64,000 nt of DNA from NCBI GenBank assembly GCA_013420905.1, contig JAAXNY010000007.1:124001-188000 (forward strand). Direction: 5' to 3'. Within the stretch, counting starts at the first letter, position 1. Each line of letters starts with the position of its first letter. The translations under genes were made by a program, and so were the position numbers. The notes below the pieces were generated by a model, which was not told the origin of the DNA, searched no databases, and saw only the letters and a list, made by a program, of their open reading frames with translations. Origin of the DNA: Collybia mongolica (lineage: Eukaryota > Basidiomycota > Agaricomycetes > Agaricales > Clitocybaceae). Below are positions 46,520-57,060 of the stretch, in pieces.

Positions 46520-47564
46520 CTACTCCTTCTTTGTGCACACCTCGCCCACCTTTGCAACCCACTGCTCCATCTCCATCAAAGCAATCCCCGGGAACCCAAC
46601 AAGCAACGTAAACACACCCCTTTCCATCCTCCTCACCCGCCTCCTGTCCCCCAACTGTCCTACAGCCATCGTTTCCGAATCCACAACCATTGCGCCTCCC
46701 CGCCCGCCCCTACTCAGCACCCACGTGCCCAATGACACACCCATCCATACCACATCCCGCCTAATCGAGCTCTACGCGGGGTGCGCATGCAGCATGCCCC
46801 ATACTTCGGCGAGTGTGGCGGAGACGGTGTGCGTGAAGGCGGGGGTGGGGTCCGGTGCGGGCGTCGCGAGGAAGGCAGAGATAGGTCAGATGAGGGCTTT
46901 GAGTGCGTAGGCAATAGCGTGCAGAGGGGATCGGGCAGGTTGTTCCGGGAGGAGAGCAAGAGGGGCGATAAGGGAAGCGGGTGATGGAGGCAAACACCTG
47001 GTGATGGTGAAGGCCCCAACACTGTCTTTGCGGAAACAAAGGAGAGCGGCGGTGAGGGATAGGAGTGTGATCAATTTTCTTATGCAAATGGTGGTGCTCC
47101 GCGCGGTCGAGGGCAGGGTATTAGATGCAAGGAGGGGTACAGTGAGGAGGGTGTACATGGTGAGGAGGTTGGGGAGGAGGGTCCGCATGTCGGTGTGTGG
47201 CGAGATGACAATGGTGAGGATGGAAAGGAGGAGGAGTGGGACCGCGACGAGAAGTGTGACACAATTCTGGGCTTTGATTGCGTGGGGCATTGGCGTGGAG
47301 TGCAACAGCCCGAGGTGGAACAAATTAGACACGACGGAGACCGCCATGAGTTGTCCAAGGAGAACGTACGCCCACAAATGCTCAACACCTTTCGAGCGAC
47401 CTGGACGGAAGGTTAGTGTCCGATTTTTGGACAACCGGGGAAAGGACCCACCCTCGATGGCCAAGAAAATGAGTCCATACAACTGTGTAATTGCACAGTT
47501 GTTCACTCCACCACCAGTTTACCCGCTCAAGGCAAACGGCCGCCCAGGCTTGCTCAAACAGCAA
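46520..47564 (-). pseudogene. Decayed multi-pass membrane protein gene
   Basis: The best frame (47506-46886, 206 codons) shows at least four hydrophobic segments: AYVLLGQLMAVSVVSNLFHLGLL, VTLLVAVPLLLLSILTIVI, LLTMYTLLTVPLL and LITLLSLTAALLCF. The homologous text continues in other frames: upstream in 47564-47382 (WWWSEQLCNYTVVW) and downstream in 46753-46520 (WMGVSLGTWVL, ERGVFTLLVGFPGI). No clean splice sites join them, so I read it as frameshifted. An LGQL.A.S...NLF pattern of this kind occurs in Agaricomycete integral membrane proteins of unknown function; I do not assign a name. Confidence 0.55.
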
Positions 47565-48449
47565 CGTGTTTAACAGCCGAAGTGTTAGGTGCTCGAGGAG
47601 CGCAGTCGAGGCCGTGGGGGGGTTCAGGGGTCCTTATTTGGCGAAACTCCACTATGTTCACAAAAAGGTTAACATGTGGGTGTTGAACTGATATCACACA
47701 AACCTTGTCAGAACTGATATCAAATAAACATACCTGCATAGAAGGCACACATCAGCGAGCATCAGGCACCGAAACTTAACGAGGACCTACAGAACCATGT
47801 ATGCGTCAACAAACTCAGCGTCAAAGGATGCTCTGCAAGATGGTCATAAAGAGTGCCAGAATGGTGAGAAATTACAACGTGAACACTCCAAGTGCAAGGG
47901 CGTGTGGCATCTCCATAGTGGTGTTGCGCGATGTCTTGACGGCTGGGGAAGAGTTTTGTGGGGTTTATAAGTAAGGTACAGGAGGCCTATGATCCCTAGA
48001 GAAGCTTAATAAATGGGTGTTTCTCAGCATGTTGATGTGGTGACTGGCTTTGCGCATGCTTAAGAAAGCCACAAAATTTAATAAAGTTTTCACAAATAGA
48101 GTTCCGACTCGGGTGCGGATTCATAAGTATCAAAGTATTTTTACATGTGTAATGATGGCATCAGCGAGATCAACAACAGTGAAGCATGTACTGAAAGCGG
48201 CGTTGTTATTTCTTTGACATTACTATGCCCCATGGTGAAGGTACACAGACTTACGATTGCTCTCCAGAACTTGAGCTCGGAGGGTTCACAGCGTTAACAA
48301 GTCCGTCCAACACCACCCTCGTGCCCCATAGCAAGATATATTATACATATTTCGTGTTTTTACAACAGTAAGCTGGCATTTTGTGTGGGTACCAAGGGAT
48401 GCGGTAGTGGATTGACCCAAGCTTTGCCTTGTAAGCCCAAGCTCTGATT
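47565..48449. other. Intergenic, no feature seen
   Basis: AT-rich sequence without an ORF over about 65 codons that carries any motif. It separates the membrane-protein relic from repeat R segment c. Confidence 0.4.
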
Positions 48450-49239
48450 TCCATTGATGCTCTTCTAGACTATTATACCTACCTACCCAGGTTCCTAATC
48501 TTCATCACTCCCTGTCTCACGCAGAACTTCTTCCCAAGTCAAAGGTTCCTCTTCATCAAGCCAAGCTTTGACTTGTAGCCCAAGCTGCAACTTCCATTGA
48601 GGTTCGTCTTCATCATATGTGTCAGTGAAAACTCCATTTGTGGCCATGAAAATATTAACAGCATCGATATTGTAGTGGTCGCCAATATCGCCACAGTATA
48701 TTTGAACTTTGAGGCTGTATAAGAAGTGTGCTCGCAAAAAGTCGTCGCCTGCTTTGTTTGGATGGTCTCTGAGTGCGAGATGCGTCCTGAGAGGATACCG
48801 GCGACCATCGTCCAACACATTGCGCCCATAGAAACGAAAAATCCGATAATTATCCTAGTTAGAGTGCATTAATGATTTTTGCATAATCCAGATCAATAGG
48901 ATTGCCCAGCTACATCAACGTCAATGGTAATTCTGCTTGTCCGGAACGCCTCAACAATGTCAGTGCTCATTTGTAAGCAGTTTCGGAGGGTAAGCATAGG
49001 TTCCATGAATGACTTTCGAGTTTCAGGCTTGTCAAGGAATGTTTGTAATGCTCCCATTCGGTCATTTTCATGTGTTGGCATCTAGGAAGCGCCTTTTAGT
49101 GGTGGTGTACGGTTCATTGGGTGTTGTACGCACCATATGAAACATGTACGGATACGAGATAAAGGCAGGCTTTGCGGGTTCGTATGCTCGATAGTATATG
49201 CAAGTGGCCTAGACATGTCGCGCAATATCTCAACAGGAA

Positions 49240-49885
49240 TAGTGATGTTCTGGCCTGGCTTGGCCTGAAAGCCAGGGCTTCGGCCTGGCTTATTAGGACA
49301 AGGGCCTGCCAGATACTCAAGCCAGGCCATCGAGGACGGCTTAGGCTTGGCTTGGTCTTGGGACGGCTCAGGCTGGGGCTTATTGCACAAAAATAATACT
49401 CTAGTCAAACTCTGCGATAACGACATCAGGAATAAAGGAACATCTACTAAATGAAGGAGAGACCGCTTACTGCAAGGAGATCCAAGAAAGACTCCACTCG
49501 TCCCCATTCCTCCTCTGACAGTTGAAGGTCATTGAATTTCTGTTGCTTGGTGGGGTCTGTCTCAGTCGAGACCAATGCTGTAATGAACTGGTCAACAATC
49601 TTATGTACCATATAGTTGAAATGATATAATTTTGAAATGGCTTGGGGGAACACTACCTTCTTCAGAGAAGCAGCACGTTCAAGCATTACATATGTGGAAG
49701 ACCACCGAACAGGCATGTTTTAGGCTAACCCTAAGCCGCGGCCTGAGCCTCCGGCTTGGGCTTTGCTGGAGTGCGAGCCGAGCTTTCAGCCTTCACTGAG
49801 CCGTCTCAGAGCCCGGCCTGGCTTGGCCCCAGAGAGCTCGGCCCTGACGACTCGACGGCTTTGAGCCGGGCCCAGCACATCACTA
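49240..49885 (-). mobile_element. Small non-autonomous hAT element (646 bp)
   Basis: Ends are TAGTGATGT...ACATCACTA, with the inverted similarity extending through CTGG and GGCT. It is flanked by a perfect 8-bp duplication AACAGGAA (49232-49239 and 49886-49893), the hAT signature. The paralogous R copy near 28944 has a single AACAGGAA and no insert, confirming the boundaries. Both subterminal regions are dense in GCCTGGC and GGCTTGG words, likely transposase-binding repeats. The interior holds a transposase fragment. Confidence 0.95.
49447..49716 (-). pseudogene. hAT transposase fragment
   Basis: A 90-codon frame reads PVRWSSTYVMLERA, a motif region conserved in hAT transposases, followed by LSEEEWGRVESFLDLLA, another hAT hallmark. 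The BED zinc finger, most of the RNase H-like catalytic core and the dimerisation region are absent. The element therefore depends on an autonomous hAT elsewhere. Confidence 0.88.
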
Positions 49886-50400
49886 AACAGGAAAAATTTG
49901 AGTAATCAAGGTTGATTCCATGCTTCCTCTGATCTTCTGCCATGACTAGATCGAGCCAACGGTAGATTGTTTTCTGAGTCATTGGTTGATCATCGTCAAT
50001 GCGCCAGTCTGCAGAAGATTAGTTTAGAGTAACTTCGCTGGAAAAACCACGCACTGAATGCAATCCGGTCGTAGTCTCCTCGAGTCGTCCAGATGAAGAC
50101 ATTACTACCCTTTTCAAACGCAGACAAGGAGGTTAAGTGGTTCAGATTTAAGGGAGTCATGTGTACTCAAGGTGTTAGGCTGCTCGTGCATTTCCGTGCT
50201 TATAAGAGCCTGTCCAGGGTCATGTGTCAGTGGCCCGGCACAAACGCTGCCCTGGATAATCAACTCCATGTGCGACATGACCGCTGATCTGAAGGCTTCA
50301 ATCTGGAATGACCTTTATAAGCCGAACATTGGGGAAATTCGGAAATTTTATGTCAACAACTTGGCTTATCTGACGTCTGTTCCAGATTCGTGCAGTCCGG

Positions 50401-50845
50401 TGACAGTGGAATCATCGTGAAACGTCAACAAGCCATAAATGCCGGTCATTATTTCGTTTTTGAAAGAAATACAAGGCAAAGTATGCCTCAGTCAAATAGA
50501 AAGTTGGCATTTCTACAGATCTGGTGGTGGGCCTTGTCGCAGCCTGTAATTCCAGATCTCAAATCTCACCCCCAACGCCCATTATACCCCATACAGTCCC
50601 AGAATCATATCAATCCAGACCAACACACCCGACCCCGCAAAAACCACACACGTCCGAACAGAGTACATAAAAACCATCACAACTCAACACAAACTCAAAT
50701 CCAAGCCCCCATCCCTCAACCAACACCCGACTCGGTTCATAATACTATCACATGGCTCGTAATTCACGGTTCGCAATTCATAACATTCAGGAACAAAAAA
50801 AGTACAAAGTACACCCCCAACCCCAAACCCTTCACTGACCGCAAT
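50401..50845. other. Intergenic, C/A-rich, no feature seen
   Basis: This is the 3' flank of the minus-strand F-box gene. A long plus-strand open frame (50390-51724) runs through here into the F-box gene, but it is an antisense shadow of low-complexity composition. Confidence 0.4.
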
Positions 50846-52372
50846 TCACCCCGCCACCCGCGCCGTCACCGACAGCACCCCCGCACCCCTCAACAGCGGC
50901 AACCGCTCCCCCAACATCAGCGCCAGCTCCCCCTCGCTCATACTCCCCTCCCCCTCCCCCTCCCCCACCCCGCCCCCAACGACCTCAAGGCCAAAAGTAA
51001 CAGCGCGGAGATTCGGCACGCGCTCCGGGTCCCCAAGGCGCGCATCAAGGTGTGCCCACCACGCAGGCGGAGCACCGAGGCACGCGGAGTTTATGTCTAC
51101 TCCTACCCCCCCTTCTTCTCCACCATTCGCGTTTGCATATGCGTATGTGCCCTCGCGCCTCGTATCAGCACCATCAGCATTCCCAATCGCACGACCGGCA
51201 CAATTGTTCTTGGCGTCCAAACCCATAAGCACAGGCACGCCCCTCGCACACCTGAGCGTCACGCTAAACTCCTCCAACGCCTCAAGCGACGCATTCCCCA
51301 ACAACCTCGTGATGGACGCCCACATCGCAGGCAGGCGCTGCGCCCATACCATATCGAACGTCCACGTGCTGAACGCCAGGCGGTGCGGGCACGTCAACAT
51401 CCCCGGGTCGATATCTGCAAAAAAAAAAAAAAAAGAAAACCCCCCCCCCCCCAAAAAAAAAAAAAACACCATCCACATCCATGTTACATCGCGCCCCCAG
51501 ATACCCAGGGGCGTGAAGGTGTGACAGAAAATAAGAGGGGAAGGGGACGTACAAGGATCGTCCCCGCGGTACTCGAGCCATGTGAGGTCGTCGATGGGGC
51601 ACGCGGGGGAGAGGGCGGTGCAGATCTTCTGGACGGTGAGGAGGTTCGCCATGGAGTTGCCGACGATGGTGTAGTGCCGGAGGTGCGGCGCGTGCAGCGG
51701 CGGGCAGGAGAGGTTCGACATTGAGCTGGAGCAGTGGATGGACTCGAGGCCCAGGGGTGCCGGCGTCAGTGTCAGTGTCGATGTCGTTGGCGATGTTGAT
51801 GTTGATGTTGGTGACGGTACCGCGCCCACACGGTGCGGCGCACTCGTAGGCTCGGGCACGACGGGTTCAGTAAACGCCACGCTGTACAGCTTAAGCGTCT
51901 TCACATGCGCAGCACAAGAAAGGATCGAGATGGGGAGGTACACCACCGACGTGAACACGAGCGTGTGCAGCGCCGGCGACGTCACGAGCGCCTCGATCGC
52001 GCGCCTAACCGCCGCAGGAAGCACGTGCCAGTTCATACTCGGGGCGTGCCCTTGCCGTCCAACCACGAGCCGGCGGACGCGCGCGAGGCGCGGTAGCACG
52101 GCGGGCAGGGGCGAGCACGCCTTCTCCCACACTGAGGCGTAGACGTGCAGGGTGCGCACGAGGGCGGCGATGTCGGGGCTCTGCGCGAGGAGCGCGTGGA
52201 GGTTCTGTGCGGTGGCGGGGGTGTAGAGGCGGACGGTGGCGAAGATGTGTCTGCGGGTGGCGAGGTGGAAGGCGTAGGCGCTGCGGGCGCAGGCGTGCAG
52301 TGCTGGGAGGTCGTCGGAGAGGTGGGCGATGATTTCGTGGATGATTTCTTGGGGGACGGTTTCGTGTGACAT
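50846..52372 (-). CDS. F-box protein, paralog family 1, two exons
   Basis: I propose exons 52372-51553 and 51414-50846 (820 + 569 nt, 462 residues). The 138-nt intron would otherwise add a homopolymer-coded Phe/Gly stretch. The F-box is at residues 6-50: VPQEIIHEIIAHLSDDLPAL, then ATRRHIFATVRLY. LRR-like segments follow, with SIHCSSSMSNLSCPPLHAP and LRHYTIVGNSMANLL. The intron lies just after WLEYRGDDP, as in the paralogs at 55803, 58104 and 59680. The C-terminus is LPLLRGAGVLSVTARV. Presumed SCF ubiquitin-ligase adaptor. It is GC-richer than its paralogs, and its decayed sister is at 13914. Confidence 0.85.
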   Translation of the reverse strand: MSHETVPQEIIHEIIAHLSDDLPALHACARSAYAFHLATRRHIFATVRLYTPATAQNLHALLAQSPDIAALVRTLHVYASVWEKACSPLPAVLPRLARVRRLVVGRQGHAPSMNWHVLPAAVRRAIEALVTSPALHTLVFTSVVYLPISILSCAAHVKTLKLYSVAFTEPVVPEPTSAPHRVGAVPSPTSTSTSPTTSTLTLTPAPLGLESIHCSSSMSNLSCPPLHAPHLRHYTIVGNSMANLLTVQKICTALSPACPIDDLTWLEYRGDDPCTSPSPLIFCHTFTPLGIWGRDVTWMWMVFFFFLGGGGFSFFFFFADIDPGMLTCPHRLAFSTWTFDMVWAQRLPAMWASITRLLGNASLEALEEFSVTLRCARGVPVLMGLDAKNNCAGRAIGNADGADTRREGTYAYANANGGEEGGVGVDINSACLGAPPAWWAHLDARLGDPERVPNLRAVTFGLEVVGGGVGEGEGEGSMSEGELALMLGERLPLLRGAGVLSVTARVAG

Positions 52373-52860
52373 GGTTGGGCTGAGAGTGGTGCGATCCTGT
52401 TACGAGCGAAGTGAAGTGGGTGGGGGGGGGAAAGGAAGGAACAAGGAGTGGGCGAGAGCAATGGTGGAGTGTTGGAGCGGTGAAGCCGTTGACGATATCA
52501 CTGATGTCGATGATGTGGGTAAATGTCCCGATGACTGAGGAGCGCTAGAGTAGGCGGGGCTCGACTAACAGGCAACCAGGGATGACGCAGTGGCGACGAA
52601 CCTATGACGTAGCCACTCCACCACGCCCCACAGCTCTGTCACGCGCGCTGCTTATGCTTGAGCCGATATGCCTGCTGCTCCCCATGAGACAGACCCCCCA
52701 GAATGCGTTTTCCAGCGTCGATGTTATGTAAGAGCTGGTAACACATTGACAACCGCCCGATCGGTACGATATTTTTAGCTCATCCCGCTGGTTATTCCTA
52801 TTTTTATCCAGTCATGTCACGCGACCAATCTTGTATTTAGCCGGGCTCTTCGTTGGTGGG
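52373..52860. other. Upstream region of the F-box gene
   Basis: No ORF with a recognisable motif. This must hold the promoter of the minus-strand F-box gene at 52372. Confidence 0.4.
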
Positions 52861-52862
52861 TA

Positions 52863-53473
52863 CAATCGACTCCCACATAACCCATACCCCCTCTTGCACC
52901 GCTCCCGGCTATAGGTTATTAGAGAGTATGGGTTACCTACAAAATGGTTCAAAAGTATCACGTGAATTTGGCCAGGAGTTCCCCTGAGTTGCGCGCGAGA
53001 GGATCGTCAAGCTCGTAGTGTGTTGAAAAAATGAGTAATGCTATCACGACAGGTTGGCCGAGAGTTGACGACGCATGCATCATCAAACATCATCATCTCC
53101 TCCTGAGCGCGAGGTGCATCCAACACGGCTTGACAGATTCCTTCCTCCAAAGCAGCATTGGACGTTATTATTATAGGAAGCCCAAGAGGTTCAAGTCCCA
53201 TTCCTGGTTCAGACTTAGTGAGTAGAATGCGTTTCATGGGGTTTTTCGTAAGGGGTTATGTACACTAGCTTAATTTAGTCAAATCAAGCTCTAAAAACGC
53301 ACAAGCATAAGACCGGTATTCTAATAAAAAAGAAAGGCACGTGTTCCGCTTCAGAACAGTTATGAGTTATGGCTTAATTTTCCCTGCGAACCAACCCGGA
53401 AGATCGAAAAAATCGCATGGGGTTCTACAGAGTATGAATTATCTGGGGGTATGGGTTATAAGGCAGTCGACTG
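52863..53473. mobile_element. MITE-like element, 611 bp, TA target duplication
   Basis: The left end (52863-52891, CAATCGACTCCC then ATAACCCATACCCCC) and the right end (53445-53473, inverted: CAGTCGACTGCC then ATAACCCATACCCCC) match at 25 of 29 positions. TA lies on both sides (52861-52862, 53474-53475), fitting the Tc1/mariner-pogo superfamily. The interior has only short frames (53031-53225 plus, 53237-53007 minus) with no transposase motif, so it is non-autonomous. Confidence 0.82.
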
Positions 53474-53475
53474 TA

Positions 53476-53973
53476 GTATAATGGGTGGCGTTACGGAACC
53501 CGTGTCGAACGAGAACAATTCAGACCTTGTGATACGCCACCAACGATCCACGTCGACATACACTTGTAGCCGAGGCTGGGTATCGTGACTGCGCGCCTAA
53601 ACCTGATCTTATCCATCAGATGAAATGGCGCGACTTTGGCCTCGATTGACCTTATCAACTCGCCCGGTGAAGTCGAAAGTGGTCTGATCTCTAGACATAG
53701 TCTGTTTATTCTATCGATGATACATTCGATGGGGCTGAGACGAGACTGTCGTTCAGTACTACTGAGCCTCTTCTACGCGCGCGTGCCCCGACTAGAGCCA
53801 TTTCAGCCACAAATAAATACAGTTAGCTCACGAATCGACCCCCTGTGTGAAGGAAGGTACTGACCCATCGAATGCTGGACGCTCGATCATGGGCTCAGGC
53901 GACAAAAACACATATGCACGAAACCCACTAAACCAAACCAAACCAAACACCCCTCCCCACCCCCCCCCCCACC
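53476..53973. other. Upstream region of the small secreted protein gene
   Basis: No supported gene. It ends in a C run (53961-53970) just before the TATA box. Confidence 0.4.
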
Positions 53974-53987
53974 ACATATAAAAAAAA
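53974..53987 (+). promoter_or_regulatory. TATA box of the small secreted protein gene
   Basis: CATATAAAAAAAAG lies about 55 nt before the ATG at 54037, after a run of C. The short leader that follows is rich in CCAAA words. Confidence 0.6.
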
Positions 53988-54036
53988 GCCCCCCCTCCCC
54001 GTCCAAACCAAAAATCCCCAACACCCCAAACCAACA

Positions 54037-54372
54037 ATGCACACTCCCAAACTCACCTCCACCATCCTCATCCTCTTCGCCACCGGCGTGTTCGGCGCCA
54101 CCATCGCAGCTTCCAGCGCCAGCTCCGTCCAGACTGCGGCGGCGCGCGGGGTGCAAGTCAGGACCGGGGCGGCGGCTTGCATACCCGAGGGGCAGGACTG
54201 CCTATCTCAGTTGTTCTCGTGCTGCGAGGGGTATACGTGCCATATCCACCTTGCGAATCCTGTTACCGGGGTAAGCTTTTTCTTTTTCTTCTTCTTTTGT
54301 CTCTTGGGATCTGTGGGTTGGATTGCTCAATGCTGATGGTGGGTGGGTGTGTAGATCTGCACGAAGCAGTGA
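54037..54372 (+). CDS. Small secreted protein with cystine-knot (knottin-like) pattern, two exons
   Basis: Exons 54037-54270 and 54355-54372 (84-nt GT-AG intron) encode 83 residues. Residues 1-20 are a signal peptide (LTSTILILFATGVFGA). A Ser/Ala-rich propeptide-like stretch follows. The C-terminal part has six cysteines spaced C-x6-C-x6-CC-x4-C-x11-C, with the last one (ICTKQ) in the second exon; this is the inhibitor cystine knot pattern. The protein would be extracellular, with three disulfides. Knottins include inhibitors, ligands and toxins, and the sequence does not tell which. Spacing and signal peptide make it a candidate small secreted protein or effector. Confidence 0.75.
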
Positions 54373-55802
54373 TTTCGTCCGGGAATTCCGAACGGAGGTT
54401 TATTGGTCGTTTGTGTACGTCATTGATGCGCCTCTCTGAAAGTTTTTTTTTCTACAACTGAGATACTCTTATGCAGCGCGGTGATAAATGGAGCGGATCG
54501 TCCGTGTATTGTATTGTCCTGGTCGTATTGAAGTAGCGAATATATGCATTCATGGACATAGACGCGTTCAAATGATGCATGCATGAGCTAACCATTATAT
54601 GAGCCTGCGTAGCCGAGATTCCTTACCGTTCGAGCGCGGTGCAGCGTGCCGACGGGTCGCGTCGAAAGGAGGACACCGCGTAAACGGCAGTACCCTCCCG
54701 TGCCCCAGAATAAGTTAGCACCCATTTCATACAAGTCCTAGTGGTGCAAACACACCAGAGGCCCCCGTCCTGCCGCTCCCGAAACCCGAAGGGCGCTCCA
54801 CACGATGTCCCAGTGAGGAGTTTTCCAGTCTCGAACCTGAGTTTTGTGTGCTTTTTTTTTTTTCACAGCATGAAACGACCGAACCCGACGACGCGTGCCA
54901 CGTTCGAAGACCCCCTGATAATATTACAAGGCAATTTCCAAAATCGTACCAGCCTAGACCCTAGACATGATCGGTTCGCCCATAGACGGGAGTTCGCGAA
55001 GGCGTGCATTTTCACGACCAAAGCGTAAAGTCATTAGACCTGAGTGGTGGGATCCTGACGTAGTATCGAATGTTATACCAAGGGGGCTAGAAACATAGTA
55101 GACGGAGAAAGTTACATACTGCTGCCCTTCTACCCCATCTTCAAAGAAAAATAGCGAGACCTCCGCACCTGTAACTGCGAGTTAACGCCCAGTACGTTAT
55201 GTATGTTCGTGGATATAACATGCACGACGCACACCACACGTCGAGGGTCTGTAGCAAAGGACAGAATCACCTATCGGAACCAGCGTCCACCCGACGCGTC
55301 AGCAAGTTCCCTATTTCGATGCTCATTGCGACGGTGAAGATTCAGTGACGTCCACGATAGCGAATGCATCCAATATCGAACCTTAAAAAACCTTAGTTCT
55401 TTGAAGCCCGCTAAGGGCGTTTTTAGCGATGGGATCATGTCGTACCCCAAGGAAAGAAAAACTCACAAAAAGAATCCCCACACATCGCCTCTTCCCACTT
55501 CGAACAACGATGGCTGCGCTCTTGTAGACATTAATGAACGAAATAAAGCAGTCCAACGTCATAGCCCAAATTTGGCGACAATGAAAAGCGCCCGGCGTAT
55601 AAACAGTGTGTCTGGTCATACCTCAAATGTTGTTGAAAGAAGGTCGAGAATGTTCATGGAAGGAAAAAGTCCGTGCGACGCGTCCATGTGATCAAGTAAA
55701 CCACGTGAGAATATACCACGGGGTTGTAAATTTGATCGGGTCTCGTTCTCCGAATGCTGAGTAACCTCGAACTCAAGATAACGACGGTACAACCCACAGG
55801 CT
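54373..55802. other. Gene-poor stretch
   Basis: About 1.4 kb with short frames only. A 95-codon frame at 54741-55028 and others have no motif or signal peptide. The last 100 bp must contain the promoter of the F-box gene at 55803. Confidence 0.45.
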
Positions 55803-57060
55803 ATGGCTCCTCCACATATTCCCCAGGAGATTATCAATGAAATTATACGCCATCTGCGCCATGACCCTAGCACCCTCAAAACATGCTCTCTCGCATCTAG
55901 CGCATTCTTCCCTCCCAGCCGCCGCCAGCTTTTCTCGTGGCTAGTTCTGGACACGCCACGGTCCTTGCTTCGGCTACACCGTCTGCTCAAGCGGTCGCCG
56001 GAAATCGCGAATCTGGTTTGTACAGTTCACATCCACATCAACGCCATATCCCGCGTCTCGACCCCCAATCTCTCTACCCTTCTTCACCAATTCACCCAGC
56101 TTCGGCATCTCATTATTGGCAACGATAATAACTATTTTGATTGGAGCTACATCTCTCCAGAAAATGCAGGATCTCTTAAAGCAGTGATAACATCGGGTAC
56201 TCTTCATAGCCTGGAATTCATATGCGTCTATCATATTCCCACCTCCCTGATCTGCGTAGCTTCTTCAGTCAAGTCCCTGACATTGGAAGTATCCGTTCTC
56301 TATGAGGATACTGTTACCAGAAACCTTCCCGTTACCTCTCTCGTGAACTTAGAGAACCTTCACCTCGGGTCCGAAGTCGTACTGGGCCTAAACTACTGGA
56401 CCCCGTTCACGACGCCAAACCTCCGTCGATTTTCCGTCATGGGTACCGAATGGCAAACGCGAAAAAATATGCAAAGAATTCTCGTCGCGGCATCAAGCTC
56501 AATCCAGGACATCATTTGGTATGAATATTCTTCCGACTGGTCATTCCCCTGTAGGTGCCCAAACGCCCATACCTTATGTCATCTGACAATCGTTGTACCC
56601 TCCAGGGTCAGGGACCTCGGCCATCGACCTGGGAATTCTCTCTAATTTGAGGTTCCTATCGTTCGTGACGCCGGACTACTCATCCCTCGGAGTCGACTCC
56701 GCCGAATCAACTTGGTTCTCTATCATAATAATGCTCAAGAACCCCGCCATCGTCAGAAATCTGGAAAGGCTCTCGATCGTAATACCCACAAGCGGAGCCA
56801 TCGTTTCCGACCCTCCCTCCGGTTCTCTGTTAGGGGCGTACCGCCGTTTGTGGGAGAACATGGACACTAGGCTCGCAAATACATCCCATTGTCCAAAATT
56901 CTGCCAGGTCGTTTTCTACTTTGATTCTCTGGCTTGTAGCGCGACGATTGGTGAAGAACGCCTCCATACTATAATGGCCGAAAAGCTCCCTTTTCTTGAA
57001 AGCTTGAGGTTGTTATCGGTCAAAATCTATCAAAATCTCGACTGGAGGGTATTACTCTGA
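55803..57060 (+). CDS. F-box protein, paralog family 1, two exons
   Basis: Exons 55803-56550 and 56606-57060 (748 + 455 nt, 400 residues) have a GTAGGT donor and CTCCAG acceptor. The F-box is at residues 4-48: IPQEIINEIIRHLRHDPSTL then SRRQLFSWLVLDTP. LRR-like segments include LRHLIIGNDNNYFDW and LENLHLGSEVVLG. The intron follows WYEYSSDW, the position shared with the paralogs. The C-terminus has EKLPFLESLRLLSVKI, matching LPLLRGAGVLSV of the 50846 gene. Presumed SCF adaptor, substrate unknown. Confidence 0.87.

Larger units (their letters stand above)
48450..50400 (-). repeat. Repeat R, segment c, composite and split by a hAT element
   Basis: The left part (48470-49081) matches 17490-18050: an acidic frame at 48818-48495 with RDHPNKAGDDFLRAHFLYS and LTWEEVL, then TLRNCLQMSTDIVEAFRTSR. 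The right part (49075-50240) matches 28434-29301, including YTIEHTNPQS (near 49175) and the LDLVMAE region (near 49950). The hAT insertion at 49240-49885 separates the two halves of the latter coding text. Beyond 50240 it continues past the point where the gypsy LTR cut copy b. It shows the fullest extent of this unknown repeat. Confidence 0.6.

Noticed and set aside
46886..47506. Membrane-protein frame as an intact gene
   Set aside because: Homologous-looking text continues before and after in other frames without credible splice sites, so I treat it as a pseudogene.
50390..51724. 444-codon plus-strand ORF
   Set aside because: Antisense to the F-box gene and low in complexity. The F-box reading has paralogs, splice sites and conserved motifs.
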